Shown here: in pieces, positions 33,949 to 41,906 of the stretch
How the letters are laid out: each line of letters starts with the position of its first letter
Position numbering within the stretch: position 1 is the first letter of the stretch
Origin: Actinomadura rifamycini DSM 43936
Lineage (GTDB): Bacteria; Actinomycetota; Actinomycetes; Streptosporangiales; Streptosporangiaceae
Assembly: GCF_000425065.1 (NCBI RefSeq)
Contig: NZ_AULB01000028.1
Span: 58,216 to 122,215 of the forward strand
Length of the DNA: 64,000 nt
Reading direction: 5' to 3'
Position numbers and translations under genes: made by a program
The notes under the pieces: model-generated
Seen by the model: the letters and a program-made list of their open reading frames with translations, nothing else
Told to the model about the DNA's origin: nothing
Databases searched by the model: none

Positions 33949-35106
33949 ATGCGGGTCGTGCCGCGCCGTAACAAGGACCGTCGACGCCAGAAGGACGACG
34001 CCCCGACCCCGGACAATCAGGACACCCAGCCCCTCACCGACCCTTCCCCCGCCGAACCGGACACCCCCAAGCCGCGCAACGTCCGCGTCCTCGGCAACAC
34101 CCTCGACGAGGACCCCGAGACACCGCGCCCCGGCGACGTCCCGTCCCCCGCCCCCCACGACGGGAACACCCAGCCGGTGCCGCCCCCCGCCGACACCAGC
34201 GCTGAGGACACCCCCTCCACCCCCGAACGTCCCGCCCCCGCAAGCAACGCCCCCACCCCGCCCCCGCCCCCCGGCAACACCCCACCGCTTGGCGCGCGCG
34301 CAGAAGAGTCCCGGCACGGGGACGGGGCGGTGGGCGGCGGGCGCGGGTGGCGCGAGGACGCGTGGACCGATCCGGTGGAGGCGCTCGGGCAGGAGAGCTG
34401 GGGGCGGCCGGGGCCGGAGGAGCCGTGGCGGCATCCGGTGCCGCCGCGCCCGGCGGGCCGGAAGGGGGCCGCGGACGGGCGGCGGCGGGCGCGCGCGGCG
34501 GAGCGGCGGCGGGCGGCGGCGGACGCGAAGCGGAGCCGGGCGGCGCTGCGGCCCGGTCCGGCGCGGCGGGAGTCGCCGCAGGTGCGGGCGGCCGACCGGC
34601 ACCGGTCGGCGCTGCTGGTCATGGTGCTGACGCTGGGCCTGCTGATCGCGGCGGTGGCCGTGACCGGCGGGCTGATCGCGGCGTCGATGCGGACGCGCCC
34701 GGTGCCGCTGGCCGATCCGCTGCACATCTACCCGGTCACGCAGGCGACGCCGGGGCAGTGCGCGGCCGGGACGCGCGGCATCACCGGGCAGTCGGCGAGC
34801 GGGGCCACCTGCTACCGGCTGGAGCAGGGGCTCGCGATCCACGAGGTGGCCGAGCTGCACGTGCAGCGCTCGCGGGTGCGGCAGGGCGGGTACGACGTGG
34901 CGCTGACGCTGCGGCCCGCCGACCGGAACGCGTTCGCCGACCTCACGCGCTCGACGGTGGGGCGCGACCTGGCGTTCGTGGTCCGCGACGAGATCGTCAC
35001 CCTGCCGCGGGTCGACATGGAGATCACCGACGGCAACATCATCGTGACGGGCGCGCAGGACCGCGCGTCGGCGGTGCGGCTCGTGCGGGACCTGCGGGGC
35101 CGCTAG
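33949..35106 (+). CDS. Membrane protein with SecD-P1-like C-terminal domain
   Basis: A 385-residue protein. Residues 1-215 are cytoplasmic, Pro/Arg/Asp-rich and low complexity. One transmembrane helix (LLVMVLTLGLLIAAVAVTGG, about 224-246) leads to a roughly 130-residue outer domain with YPVTQATPGQCAAGTRG, VALTLRPADRNAFADLT, LAFVVRDEIVTLPRVDMEI and TDGNIIVTGAQDRASAVRLV. This resembles the P1 head subdomain of SecD, but none of the SecDF transport helices are present. GGGGAGG five bases before the ATG fixes the start. It ends four bases inside the convergent YceI gene. Confidence 0.75.
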   Translation: MRVVPRRNKDRRRQKDDAPTPDNQDTQPLTDPSPAEPDTPKPRNVRVLGNTLDEDPETPRPGDVPSPAPHDGNTQPVPPPADTSAEDTPSTPERPAPASNAPTPPPPPGNTPPLGARAEESRHGDGAVGGGRGWREDAWTDPVEALGQESWGRPGPEEPWRHPVPPRPAGRKGAADGRRRARAAERRRAAADAKRSRAALRPGPARRESPQVRAADRHRSALLVMVLTLGLLIAAVAVTGGLIAASMRTRPVPLADPLHIYPVTQATPGQCAAGTRGITGQSASGATCYRLEQGLAIHEVAELHVQRSRVRQGGYDVALTLRPADRNAFADLTRSTVGRDLAFVVRDEIVTLPRVDMEITDGNIIVTGAQDRASAVRLVRDLRGR

Positions 35107-35930
35107 GTCTGCGGGAGTTCGGTGCCCTGGACGGCCTGGATCTCCAGCTCGACGCGGAGGCTCTCGCCGACCATCGCGATGCCGGCCTCCAGCAGCTCGT
35201 TGTAGCGGATGCCGAAGTCGCGGCGGCGGAGTTCGGCGGTCGCGCGGAACGCGGCGCGGACGCCGCCCCACGGGTCGGCGCCCGTCCCGAGGTAGGCGAG
35301 GTCGAGGTCGACCGGCCGGGTGCGCCCGTTGAGGGTGAGGTGCCCGTGGACGGTCCAGCGGTCGGCGCCCGCGGCGGTGACGCGCTCGCCGGCGTAGTCG
35401 ATGACCGGGTGCTCGTCGACGTGGAGGAAGTCGGCGGAGCGCAGGTGGTCGTCGCGGAGCTTGTTGCCGGTGTCGATGGACGACGCGTCGATGCGGGCGG
35501 TCACGCGGGACGCCTCGACGGGTTCGGCGACGTCGACGCGGCCCTCGAAGACGCCGAACCGGCCGCGGACGCTCGACAGCCCGAGGTGCTGCGCGACGGC
35601 GCCGACGCTCGAGTGCGCGGGGTCGATCGTCCACGGGCCGGGCGGCGGCAGCTCGGTGCCGCCGGCGCGGGCGAGCGCGATCCGGCCGATGTCGGCGGTG
35701 CCCGACCGGGTCACGATGAGGGTGGCGGCGGCGGGCTGGAAGCCCATCGCCGTCACGATCACCGTGTAGGTGCCGGCGGGCAGCGGGCCGGCGGCGAGCA
35801 CGCCGTCCTCCCCGGTCTGCTCCCGCGCCACCTGGTTCCCGGCCAGGTCGGTCACGGTGACGATCGCGTGCCGCACCGCCCAGCCGTCCTTCGTCCGCAC
35901 GGTGCCGCGCAGACCTCGACTCACGTCCAT
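35103..35930 (-). CDS. YceI-family protein with N-terminal carboxypeptidase-regulatory-like domain
   Basis: A 275-residue protein. Residues about 1-85 are a CnaB/carboxypeptidase-regulatory-like beta-sandwich (LRGTVRTKDGWAVRHAIVTV, GPLPAGTYTVIVTAMGFQPA). Residues about 95-275 are a YceI lipocalin-like domain (WTIDPAHSSVGAVAQHLGLS, RGRFGVFEGRVDVAEP, SADFLHVDEHPVIDYAGER) that in relatives binds polyisoprenoids. No signal peptide is evident, which is unusual for a YceI protein thought to act outside the cell. It lies 46 bases after the exporter carrying the same beta-sandwich type, so the two are probably one operon. Confidence 0.88.
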   Translation of the reverse strand: MDVSRGLRGTVRTKDGWAVRHAIVTVTDLAGNQVAREQTGEDGVLAAGPLPAGTYTVIVTAMGFQPAAATLIVTRSGTADIGRIALARAGGTELPPPGPWTIDPAHSSVGAVAQHLGLSSVRGRFGVFEGRVDVAEPVEASRVTARIDASSIDTGNKLRDDHLRSADFLHVDEHPVIDYAGERVTAAGADRWTVHGHLTLNGRTRPVDLDLAYLGTGADPWGGVRAAFRATAELRRRDFGIRYNELLEAGIAMVGESLRVELEIQAVQGTELPQT

Positions 35931-35976
35931 TGACCAGCCTCGTGCTCGTTGGTCCCGGTTCGTCCGGGCGTGTCGG

Positions 35977-38586
35977 TCACTCGTCCGGGTGGCCGAGCGT
36001 GAGATCGTGCTCGCCCCCGCCGCCGCCCGCCAGGGACAGCGCGGTGGCCACCGGCGGGTAGCCGGACGCGATGACGGTGTACTGCCCGCCGGTCAGGTCG
36101 GCGAACGCGTACTCCCCGTCCGGCCCGGTGATCATCATCGCGACGACGTTGCCGGCCGCGTCGACCATCGTGACACGGGCGTCCGCGACGGGCTCGCCCG
36201 CCTCGTTCCGGACGGTCCCCCGCACCCGGGCCCCGGGCGGCATCTCGACGTCCTGGGTGGTCTGCCCGCTGCCGCCGACCTCGACGGGCAGCGCGACCGG
36301 GCGGTGCGCGGCGGCGCTCACGGCGAGCGTGTAGGTCCCGGAGACGATGTCGGCGAACGCGTACCGCCCGTCGGGGCCGGTCCGCCCGGTGCCGACGACC
36401 TCGCCGCGGACGTCGGTGACGACGACCATCGCGTTCGGCACGGCGAGCCCGTCGGCGCCGCGGACCGTCCCGGCGAGGCCCCCGTTGCCCGCCAGGAGGA
36501 GGTCGAACTCGACCGGCCGGTCGCCGACGACGAGCGTCGCGGCCTGCGGCTCGTGCTCCCCGGTCGCCGCGATCAGCACGTACGTGCCGGGTCCGGGCGT
36601 GGGGAGCGCGTACCGTCCGTCGGCGAGGGTCAGCGCGCGCGCGAGCTGGTGGCCGTCCACGCCGATCAGGGTGAGCGCGGCGGACGGGACGGGCGCGCCG
36701 TCGGACGTCCGGACCACGCCCCGGACCGGGACGCCGCCGGGTTCGCCCCGCGGCACCGCCCGCGGGGCCGGTTCGGCCGCGCCGGGGCCCGCGGAGTCGC
36801 TCGCGGAGTCGCCCGCGGAGCGCGGCGCGGGGTCGCCCCCGGGGGTGCCGAAGCCGTTGTGCGACATCTCGTTGACCGACGCCGCGTGCCCGTACGGGAC
36901 GGCGCCCGCGCCCACGAGCTCCTGGTCGTCCGCCGGGACGGGCGCGGGCCGCTCGTGCCGTCCCGCCGCGGCCACCGGACGGACGGCGTCCGCGGCGGCC
37001 GCGCCGCCCTGCGGGCCCCCGGCGGCGGGCTGCGCCGGCGCGGCGGGGCCGCCGCGCAGCGGCAGCTCCTTGAGCCCGAGGACGACGAGGAACCCGAGGA
37101 CGGCGACCGGGACGCCGATGAGGAAGACGGTCTCGATGGCGTTGTTGAACGCGGTCAGCACGATGTGCTTGATCGGCTCGGGCAGCGCCGCGATCTGGTC
37201 GGGCGAGCCGAGCCCGCCGTCGCCGCCCGCGGGCAGCGCGATGCCCGCGGCGCGGGCGCCCTCGGCCATCTCGTCGGCGAGCCGGTTGGTGAGGATCGAC
37301 CCGAACGCGGCGACGCCCATCGCGCCGCCCAGGTTGCGGAAGAACGACAGGCCGGACGTGGTGGACGCCAGGTCGGTGCGGGCGGCGGAGTTCTGCGCGG
37401 CGAGGATCAGGATCTGCAGGGTCAGCCCGAGCCCGACGCCGAGCAGCGCGAGGCCGATGCCGATCTCGGTCCTGGACGAGTCGACGTGCAGGCGCGACAG
37501 CAGGTAGAGGGCGCCCGCGACGAACACCATCCCGGCCACCGGGTAGATCTTGTAGCGGCCGGTGCGGGTGACGAGCTGGCCGGAGACGGTCGAGGTGACC
37601 AGCATGCCGACGACCAGCGGCAGCGTCATCAGGCCGGACGCCGTGGGGCTCATCCCCTTGACGATCTGCAGGTACTGCGGCATGTAGATCATCGCGCCGA
37701 ACATGGCGACGGCCATGCACAGCAGGCCGATGCTCGCCAGCACGAACGTCCGGTCCCGGAAGAGCCGGGGCGGCAGGATCGGGTCGCGGGCGTGGCGCTC
37801 GGCGACGACCGCGAGGGCGGTCAGGACGAGCGTGACGCCGATCAGCACGTACGTCCAGGTGGAGTTCCACGCGAACTGGTCGCCGCCCATGGACAGCAGG
37901 AACATCAGCGCGGCGGCGGCGCCGGTGATGGTGATGCCGCCGAAGACGTCGATGCTCGTGTCGCTGCGCGTCTTCGGCAGCTTGAGGACCTTCTGGATGA
38001 CGATGAACGCGACGACCGCGAGCGGGACGCACACGTAGAAGCACCAGCGCCAGCCGAGGGCGCCCGCGTCGACGATGAACCCGCCGAGCAGCGGCCCGGC
38101 GACCGTCGCGACGCCGAACACCGCCCCCATGTATCCGGCGTAGCGGCCGCGCTGCCGCGGCTCGACGACGTCCCCGAGGATGACCTGCGCCAGCGCGGAC
38201 AGGCCGCCGACGCCGAGGCCCTGGAGGCCGCGGGTGACGATGAGCTGGCCGATGTTCTGCGACATCCCGGCGCCCACCGAGGCGAGGACGAAGATGAGCA
38301 GCGCCGTCTGGAAGACGAGCTTGCGGCCGAAGACGTCCGACAGCTTGCCCCACAGCGGCGTCGAGGCGGTCATCGTCAGCAGCGCGGCGCTGGCCACCCA
38401 GGCGAGCTTGTCCTGGCCGCCGAGGTCTCCGACGATCGTCGGCAGCGCGGTGCTGATGACCGATGTGGAGATCATCGCGGTCAGCATCGCCATCATCAGG
38501 CCGGACAAAATCTTCAGGACCTGACGGTGCGTGTACTGCGGGATCTCTTGCTCAGGCTCGGCCGTAGCCGCGCTCCCTCGAACCAC
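35977..38586 (-). CDS. DHA2 (EmrB/QacA-type) MFS exporter fused to carboxypeptidase-regulatory-like domains
   Basis: An 869-residue protein. Residues about 20-530 are a 14-helix DHA2 drug:H+ antiporter (SVISTALPTIVGDLGGQDKL in helix 1, PLWGKLSDVFGRKLVFQTAL in loop 2-3, LGVGGLSALAQVILGDVV, MGAVFGVATVAGPLLGGFIV). After a Pro/Ala linker, about 620-869 hold three repeats of a carboxypeptidase-regulatory-like beta-sandwich (VRGVVRTSDGAPVPSAALTL, LAGTVRGADGLAVPNAMVVV, VRGTVRNEAGEPVADARVTM). The usual family length is near 500. The fused part faces the cytoplasm if the fold has an even helix number. A TetR gene is divergent. Confidence 0.9.
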   Translation of the reverse strand: MVRGSAATAEPEQEIPQYTHRQVLKILSGLMMAMLTAMISTSVISTALPTIVGDLGGQDKLAWVASAALLTMTASTPLWGKLSDVFGRKLVFQTALLIFVLASVGAGMSQNIGQLIVTRGLQGLGVGGLSALAQVILGDVVEPRQRGRYAGYMGAVFGVATVAGPLLGGFIVDAGALGWRWCFYVCVPLAVVAFIVIQKVLKLPKTRSDTSIDVFGGITITGAAAALMFLLSMGGDQFAWNSTWTYVLIGVTLVLTALAVVAERHARDPILPPRLFRDRTFVLASIGLLCMAVAMFGAMIYMPQYLQIVKGMSPTASGLMTLPLVVGMLVTSTVSGQLVTRTGRYKIYPVAGMVFVAGALYLLSRLHVDSSRTEIGIGLALLGVGLGLTLQILILAAQNSAARTDLASTTSGLSFFRNLGGAMGVAAFGSILTNRLADEMAEGARAAGIALPAGGDGGLGSPDQIAALPEPIKHIVLTAFNNAIETVFLIGVPVAVLGFLVVLGLKELPLRGGPAAPAQPAAGGPQGGAAAADAVRPVAAAGRHERPAPVPADDQELVGAGAVPYGHAASVNEMSHNGFGTPGGDPAPRSAGDSASDSAGPGAAEPAPRAVPRGEPGGVPVRGVVRTSDGAPVPSAALTLIGVDGHQLARALTLADGRYALPTPGPGTYVLIAATGEHEPQAATLVVGDRPVEFDLLLAGNGGLAGTVRGADGLAVPNAMVVVTDVRGEVVGTGRTGPDGRYAFADIVSGTYTLAVSAAAHRPVALPVEVGGSGQTTQDVEMPPGARVRGTVRNEAGEPVADARVTMVDAAGNVVAMMITGPDGEYAFADLTGGQYTVIASGYPPVATALSLAGGGGGEHDLTLGHPDE

Positions 38587-38632
38587 TCTGCCCCCATGGA
38601 ACCCAATTATCTGTGCTTAGCATGTATCCTAT

Positions 38633-38648
38633 GTAGACGCCTGTTTAC
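38633..38648. promoter_or_regulatory. Possible TetR operator between exporter and tetR
   Basis: GTAGAC-GCCT-GTTTAC (38633-38648) is an inverted repeat with one mismatch per arm pair. It lies in an 87-bp divergent intergenic region that is strikingly A/T-rich for this genome (AATTATCTG, TAGCATGTATCCTATGTAG, TTTACTTGCAA). It is placed to block both promoters. The link to the adjacent TetR is inferred from position. Confidence 0.5.
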
Positions 38649-38673
38649 TTGCAACTCGAGGGATACTGATGTG

Positions 38674-39282
38674 ATGGAGGCGATACAGGTCGACGGCCCC
38701 GCCGGGGTCGGCGGCGACGCACGTCCGGCCGTCCGCAAGCGCGACCGGGAAGCCACCCGGCGGCGCATCCTGGCCGCGGCCCGCGACCTGTTCGGCCAGC
38801 ACGGCTACGGCGGCGTCACCATCCGCATGATCGCCGCCGAGGCGGACGCGAACACCGCGCTCGTCCACCGCTACTTCGGCTCGAAGGCCGACCTGTTCGC
38901 CGAAGTGCTGTCCGGGGAGTCGGTGCTGCGCGGCGTCATCGCGGGCGGGCCCGAGGGCCTCCCCCGGCGGCTCGCCGAGTACTTCTCCCACCAGGTCGAG
39001 CACCGCTCGATCACGTCGGTGTCCCGGCTGCTCGACCGCTCCGCCGGGCACCCCGAGGTCAAGCAGAGCCTCCTGCGCTACCTCGAGGAGGCCATCGTCG
39101 AGCCGATGGTCGAGCAGTTGGACGGCCCCAACCCGCGTGCGCGCGCGCTGCTCGCGTCCACGATCCTGATGGGCGGCGGGCCCGTCCGGCGCCTCTTCGG
39201 CCTCAACGACCTCCGCGAGGCCGACCCCGACGAGCTCACCGACCGCCTCACCGCCATGTTCACCGCCGCCCTCGCCCCCTGA
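38674..39282 (+). CDS. TetR-family regulator, divergent from the DHA2 exporter
   Basis: A 202-residue regulator. Seen: RDREATRRRILAAARDLFGQ and the HTH VTIRMIAAEADANTALVHRY followed by FGSKADLFAEVL. The C-terminal helices fit the drug-sensing TetR class (SITSVSRLLDRSAGHPEVKQ). Divergent placement against an EmrB/QacA-type exporter suggests it represses that pump and itself. GAGGG lies upstream; the start may be GTG 38671 or ATG 38674. Confidence 0.92.
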   Translation: MEAIQVDGPAGVGGDARPAVRKRDREATRRRILAAARDLFGQHGYGGVTIRMIAAEADANTALVHRYFGSKADLFAEVLSGESVLRGVIAGGPEGLPRRLAEYFSHQVEHRSITSVSRLLDRSAGHPEVKQSLLRYLEEAIVEPMVEQLDGPNPRARALLASTILMGGGPVRRLFGLNDLREADPDELTDRLTAMFTAALAP

Positions 39283-39349
39283 CCGGCCGGGATCGTCCCC
39301 GAGTCGGACGGGCGGACGGCCGCGTACCGCGGCGGGCGCAGCACGGATC

Positions 39350-39376
39350 GGCCGCCGGGCGGAGCGCCCGGCGGCC
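39350..39376 (+). terminator. Perfect hairpin downstream of tetR
   Basis: GGCCGCCGGGCG (39350-39361) and CGCCCGGCGGCC (39365-39376) pair over 12 bp with a 3-base loop. It lies 68 bases after the tetR stop and 22 bases before the next start. There is no U-run, so it is probably an I-type actinobacterial terminator. Confidence 0.55.
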
Positions 39377-39398
39377 CCGCGCCCGTAGGGTTGCCGAC

Positions 39399-41873
39399 AT
39401 GAAGCTGGGGGGACGGCTCCGCGAGCGCTGGAACGGGACCGGACGGGCCGCGCGCTGGACGGCGGCCGGAGCCGCGGTCGCGCTCGCCGGCACGGGCGCG
39501 CTCTGGGGCGTCACCGCCGACACCGCGCCGGACGTGCGCGTCCTCGAACGGCGCGTCGCCGTCCTGGACGGCCCCCGCGACGACCAGCGCGTCACCCTCG
39601 ACGTCTCGTTCTTCGCGCCCGCGCGCACCGGCCGCGTCCCCGCGATCATGCTGGCGCACGGCTTCGGCGGCACCAAGCAGGACATGGCGGGCGAAGCCCG
39701 CGCCCTCGCGGAGGACGGGTACGCCGTCCTCACCTGGTCCGCGCGCGGGTTCGGCGCGTCCACCGGGGAGATCGCCCTCAACTCGCCCGACTACGAGGTC
39801 AAGGACGCGCGGCAGCTCGTCGACTGGCTCGCCGCCCGCCCCGAAGTCCGGCTCGACGGCCCCGGCGACCCGCGCCTCGGCGTCGCCGGACCGTCCTACG
39901 GCGGCGCGATCTCCCTGCTCGCCGCCGCTTACGACGACCGCGTCGACGCCATCGCCCCGCAGATCACCTGGCACGGCCTCGACGACGCGCTGTTCCCCGA
40001 CGCGTCCGGCGCGGGCCCCGCGAACGGCGTCTACAAGAAGCTGTGGGCCGGGTTGTTCTTCGCCAACGGCGCGGACGGGACGGCCTGCGGCCGGTTCCTC
40101 CCGTCCCTGTGCGCGATGTTCGAGGAGGTCGCCGAGACCGGACGGCCCACCGACGAGGCCCTCGCGACCCTGCGGCGGTCCAGCCCGTCCGCCGTCGTCG
40201 ACCGCATCGACGTCCCCGCCCTGCTCGTCCAGGGGCAGTCCGACTCGCTGTTCCCGCTGGCGCACGCCGACGCCAACGCCCGCGCCATCGCCCGCAACGG
40301 CGCGCCCGTCTCCGTCGTCTGGTACCGCGGCGGCCACGACGGCGGCCCCGAGGAGACCGAACGCGTCCGGGGCCTCGTCCGCGACTTCTTCGACGCCCGC
40401 CTCAAGGGCGCCGACACCCCCGGCCTCCCCAGCTTCACGGTCACGCGCTCCGGCGGCCTCGACTCCTCCACCGGCGAGGTCGTGGTCGAGGAGGCCGCCG
40501 CGCCCGAGTACCCGGGCCTGTCGGGCGCGCCCCGCGCCCTCCCCCTCGAAGGCCGCGAGCAGACCGTCCACCGCCCCGCGGGCGGCGTCCCCGCGGGCAT
40601 CTCCGCCCTGCCCGGCATCGGCTCGCTCGGCGGCGGGCTCGACCTCGGCGCCCTCGGCGGCGGCGGGCTCACCGACCCGCCCGGCCAGTCCGCGACGTTC
40701 GACACCGCACCGCTGGACCGTCCCGTCCACCTCACCGGCGCCGCGTCCGTCCGGCTCCGGGTGAGCGGCGGCGACGACGTCCCGCTGTTCGCCAAGCTCT
40801 ACGACGTCGCCCCGGACGGCCGCGCCGCCCCCGCCCGCCGCCTCGCCGCGCCGTTCCGCGCCCCGGACGGCGAGGACGTCACCGTCGCGCTCCCCGCGAT
40901 GGACCACCGGTTCGACCGCGGCCACCGGCTGCGGCTCGTCGTCTCGACCACGGACATGGGGTTCGCGACCCCGCCCGAGGCGGCGTCCTTCACGGTGCGG
41001 GCGGCGTCGCCGCTCACCGTCCCGGCCGTCCCGGCGCTGTCCACCGCGTCCAGCCCGCCGCCCGTCTGGGTCTGGGCGCTGCCCCTCGCCGCCCTGGCCG
41101 TCGCCGCGGGCCTCCTCGTCCGGCGCCGCACGCCCGCCGACACCGGCGACGGCGACGTCCCGCTGGAGATCACCGGGCTGACGAAGAAGTACAAGAACGG
41201 GCATCTCGCCGTCTCCGACCTCTCCTTCCGCGTCGAGAAGGGCCAGGTCCTCGGCCTGCTCGGGCCGAACGGCGCCGGGAAGACCACGACCCTCCGCATG
41301 CTGATGGGCCTGATCCACCCGGACGCGGGCGAGATCCGCATCTTCGGGCAGCGCGTCACCCCCGGCGCGCCCGTCCTCGCCAGGCTCGGCTCGTTCGTCG
41401 AGGGCCCCGGCTTCCTGCCGCACCTGTCCGGCCGCGACAACCTCGACCTGTACTGGCGCGCCACCGGACGTCCCCGCGCCGAGGCGCACATGGACGAGGC
41501 GCTCGAGATCGCCGCGCTCGGCCCGGCCCTCGACCGCGCCGTCCGCACGTACTCGCAGGGCATGCGGCAGCGGCTCGCGATCGCCCAGGCCATGCTCGGC
41601 CTCCCCGACCTGCTCGTCCTCGACGAACCCACCAACGGTCTCGACCCGCCGCAGATCCGCGAGATGCGCGACGTGCTCGTCCGCTACGCCGAAGCCGGCC
41701 GCACGGTGATCGTCTCCAGCCACCTGCTCGCCGAGGTCGAGCAGACGTGCACGCACGCCGTCGTCATGGCGGGCGGGCGGCGCGTCACCGCGGGCCCCGT
41801 CGCCGAGATCACCGGGTCGGGCCGCCGCCTCGAGGACGCCTTCCTCGAGCTGATCGGGGAGGGATCGAGCTGA
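39399..41873 (+). CDS. S15/CocE-type alpha/beta hydrolase fused to an ABC-transporter ATPase
   Basis: An 824-residue fusion. Residues about 1-45 contain an N-terminal hydrophobic helix; about 60-540 are an X-Pro dipeptidyl-peptidase-like hydrolase (nucleophile GPSYGG with Ser near 166, QGQSDSLFP, RGGHDGGPEE, then a jelly-roll domain SVRLRVSGGDDVPLFAKLYD). A second helix (VWVWALPLAALAVAAGLLV, about 550-570) leads to an ABC ATPase (Walker A GPNGAGKTT near 622, signature YSQGMRQRLAIAQAM, Walker B LLVLDEPTNGLD). The topology puts the hydrolase outside and the ATPase inside. The permease follows. The 3' end is altered by a tandem repeat (41847-41901). Confidence 0.92.
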   Translation: MKLGGRLRERWNGTGRAARWTAAGAAVALAGTGALWGVTADTAPDVRVLERRVAVLDGPRDDQRVTLDVSFFAPARTGRVPAIMLAHGFGGTKQDMAGEARALAEDGYAVLTWSARGFGASTGEIALNSPDYEVKDARQLVDWLAARPEVRLDGPGDPRLGVAGPSYGGAISLLAAAYDDRVDAIAPQITWHGLDDALFPDASGAGPANGVYKKLWAGLFFANGADGTACGRFLPSLCAMFEEVAETGRPTDEALATLRRSSPSAVVDRIDVPALLVQGQSDSLFPLAHADANARAIARNGAPVSVVWYRGGHDGGPEETERVRGLVRDFFDARLKGADTPGLPSFTVTRSGGLDSSTGEVVVEEAAAPEYPGLSGAPRALPLEGREQTVHRPAGGVPAGISALPGIGSLGGGLDLGALGGGGLTDPPGQSATFDTAPLDRPVHLTGAASVRLRVSGGDDVPLFAKLYDVAPDGRAAPARRLAAPFRAPDGEDVTVALPAMDHRFDRGHRLRLVVSTTDMGFATPPEAASFTVRAASPLTVPAVPALSTASSPPPVWVWALPLAALAVAAGLLVRRRTPADTGDGDVPLEITGLTKKYKNGHLAVSDLSFRVEKGQVLGLLGPNGAGKTTTLRMLMGLIHPDAGEIRIFGQRVTPGAPVLARLGSFVEGPGFLPHLSGRDNLDLYWRATGRPRAEAHMDEALEIAALGPALDRAVRTYSQGMRQRLAIAQAMLGLPDLLVLDEPTNGLDPPQIREMRDVLVRYAEAGRTVIVSSHLLAEVEQTCTHAVVMAGGRRVTAGPVAEITGSGRRLEDAFLELIGEGSS

Positions 41874-41901
41874 TCGGGGAGGGATCGAGCTGATCGGGGA
41901 G
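41847..41901 (+). repeat. 20-bp tandem duplication at the ATPase/permease junction
   Basis: The unit GAGCTGATCGGGGAGGGATC occurs at 41847-41866 and 41867-41886, then 15 bases of it (GAGCTGATCGGGGAG) at 41887-41901. The present ATPase frame stops inside the second copy at 41871-41873. Removing the two full copies would give an ELIGEST ending whose TGA overlaps the permease GTG as GTGA. The present 33-base gap is therefore probably secondary. Confidence 0.9.
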
Positions 41902-41906
41902 AGCAC

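Noticed and set aside
35770..38640. A long plus-strand open frame through the exporter region that also runs into tetR
   Set aside because: Only the last 202 codons (from about 38671) match a protein family; the rest is the antisense of the DHA2 exporter.
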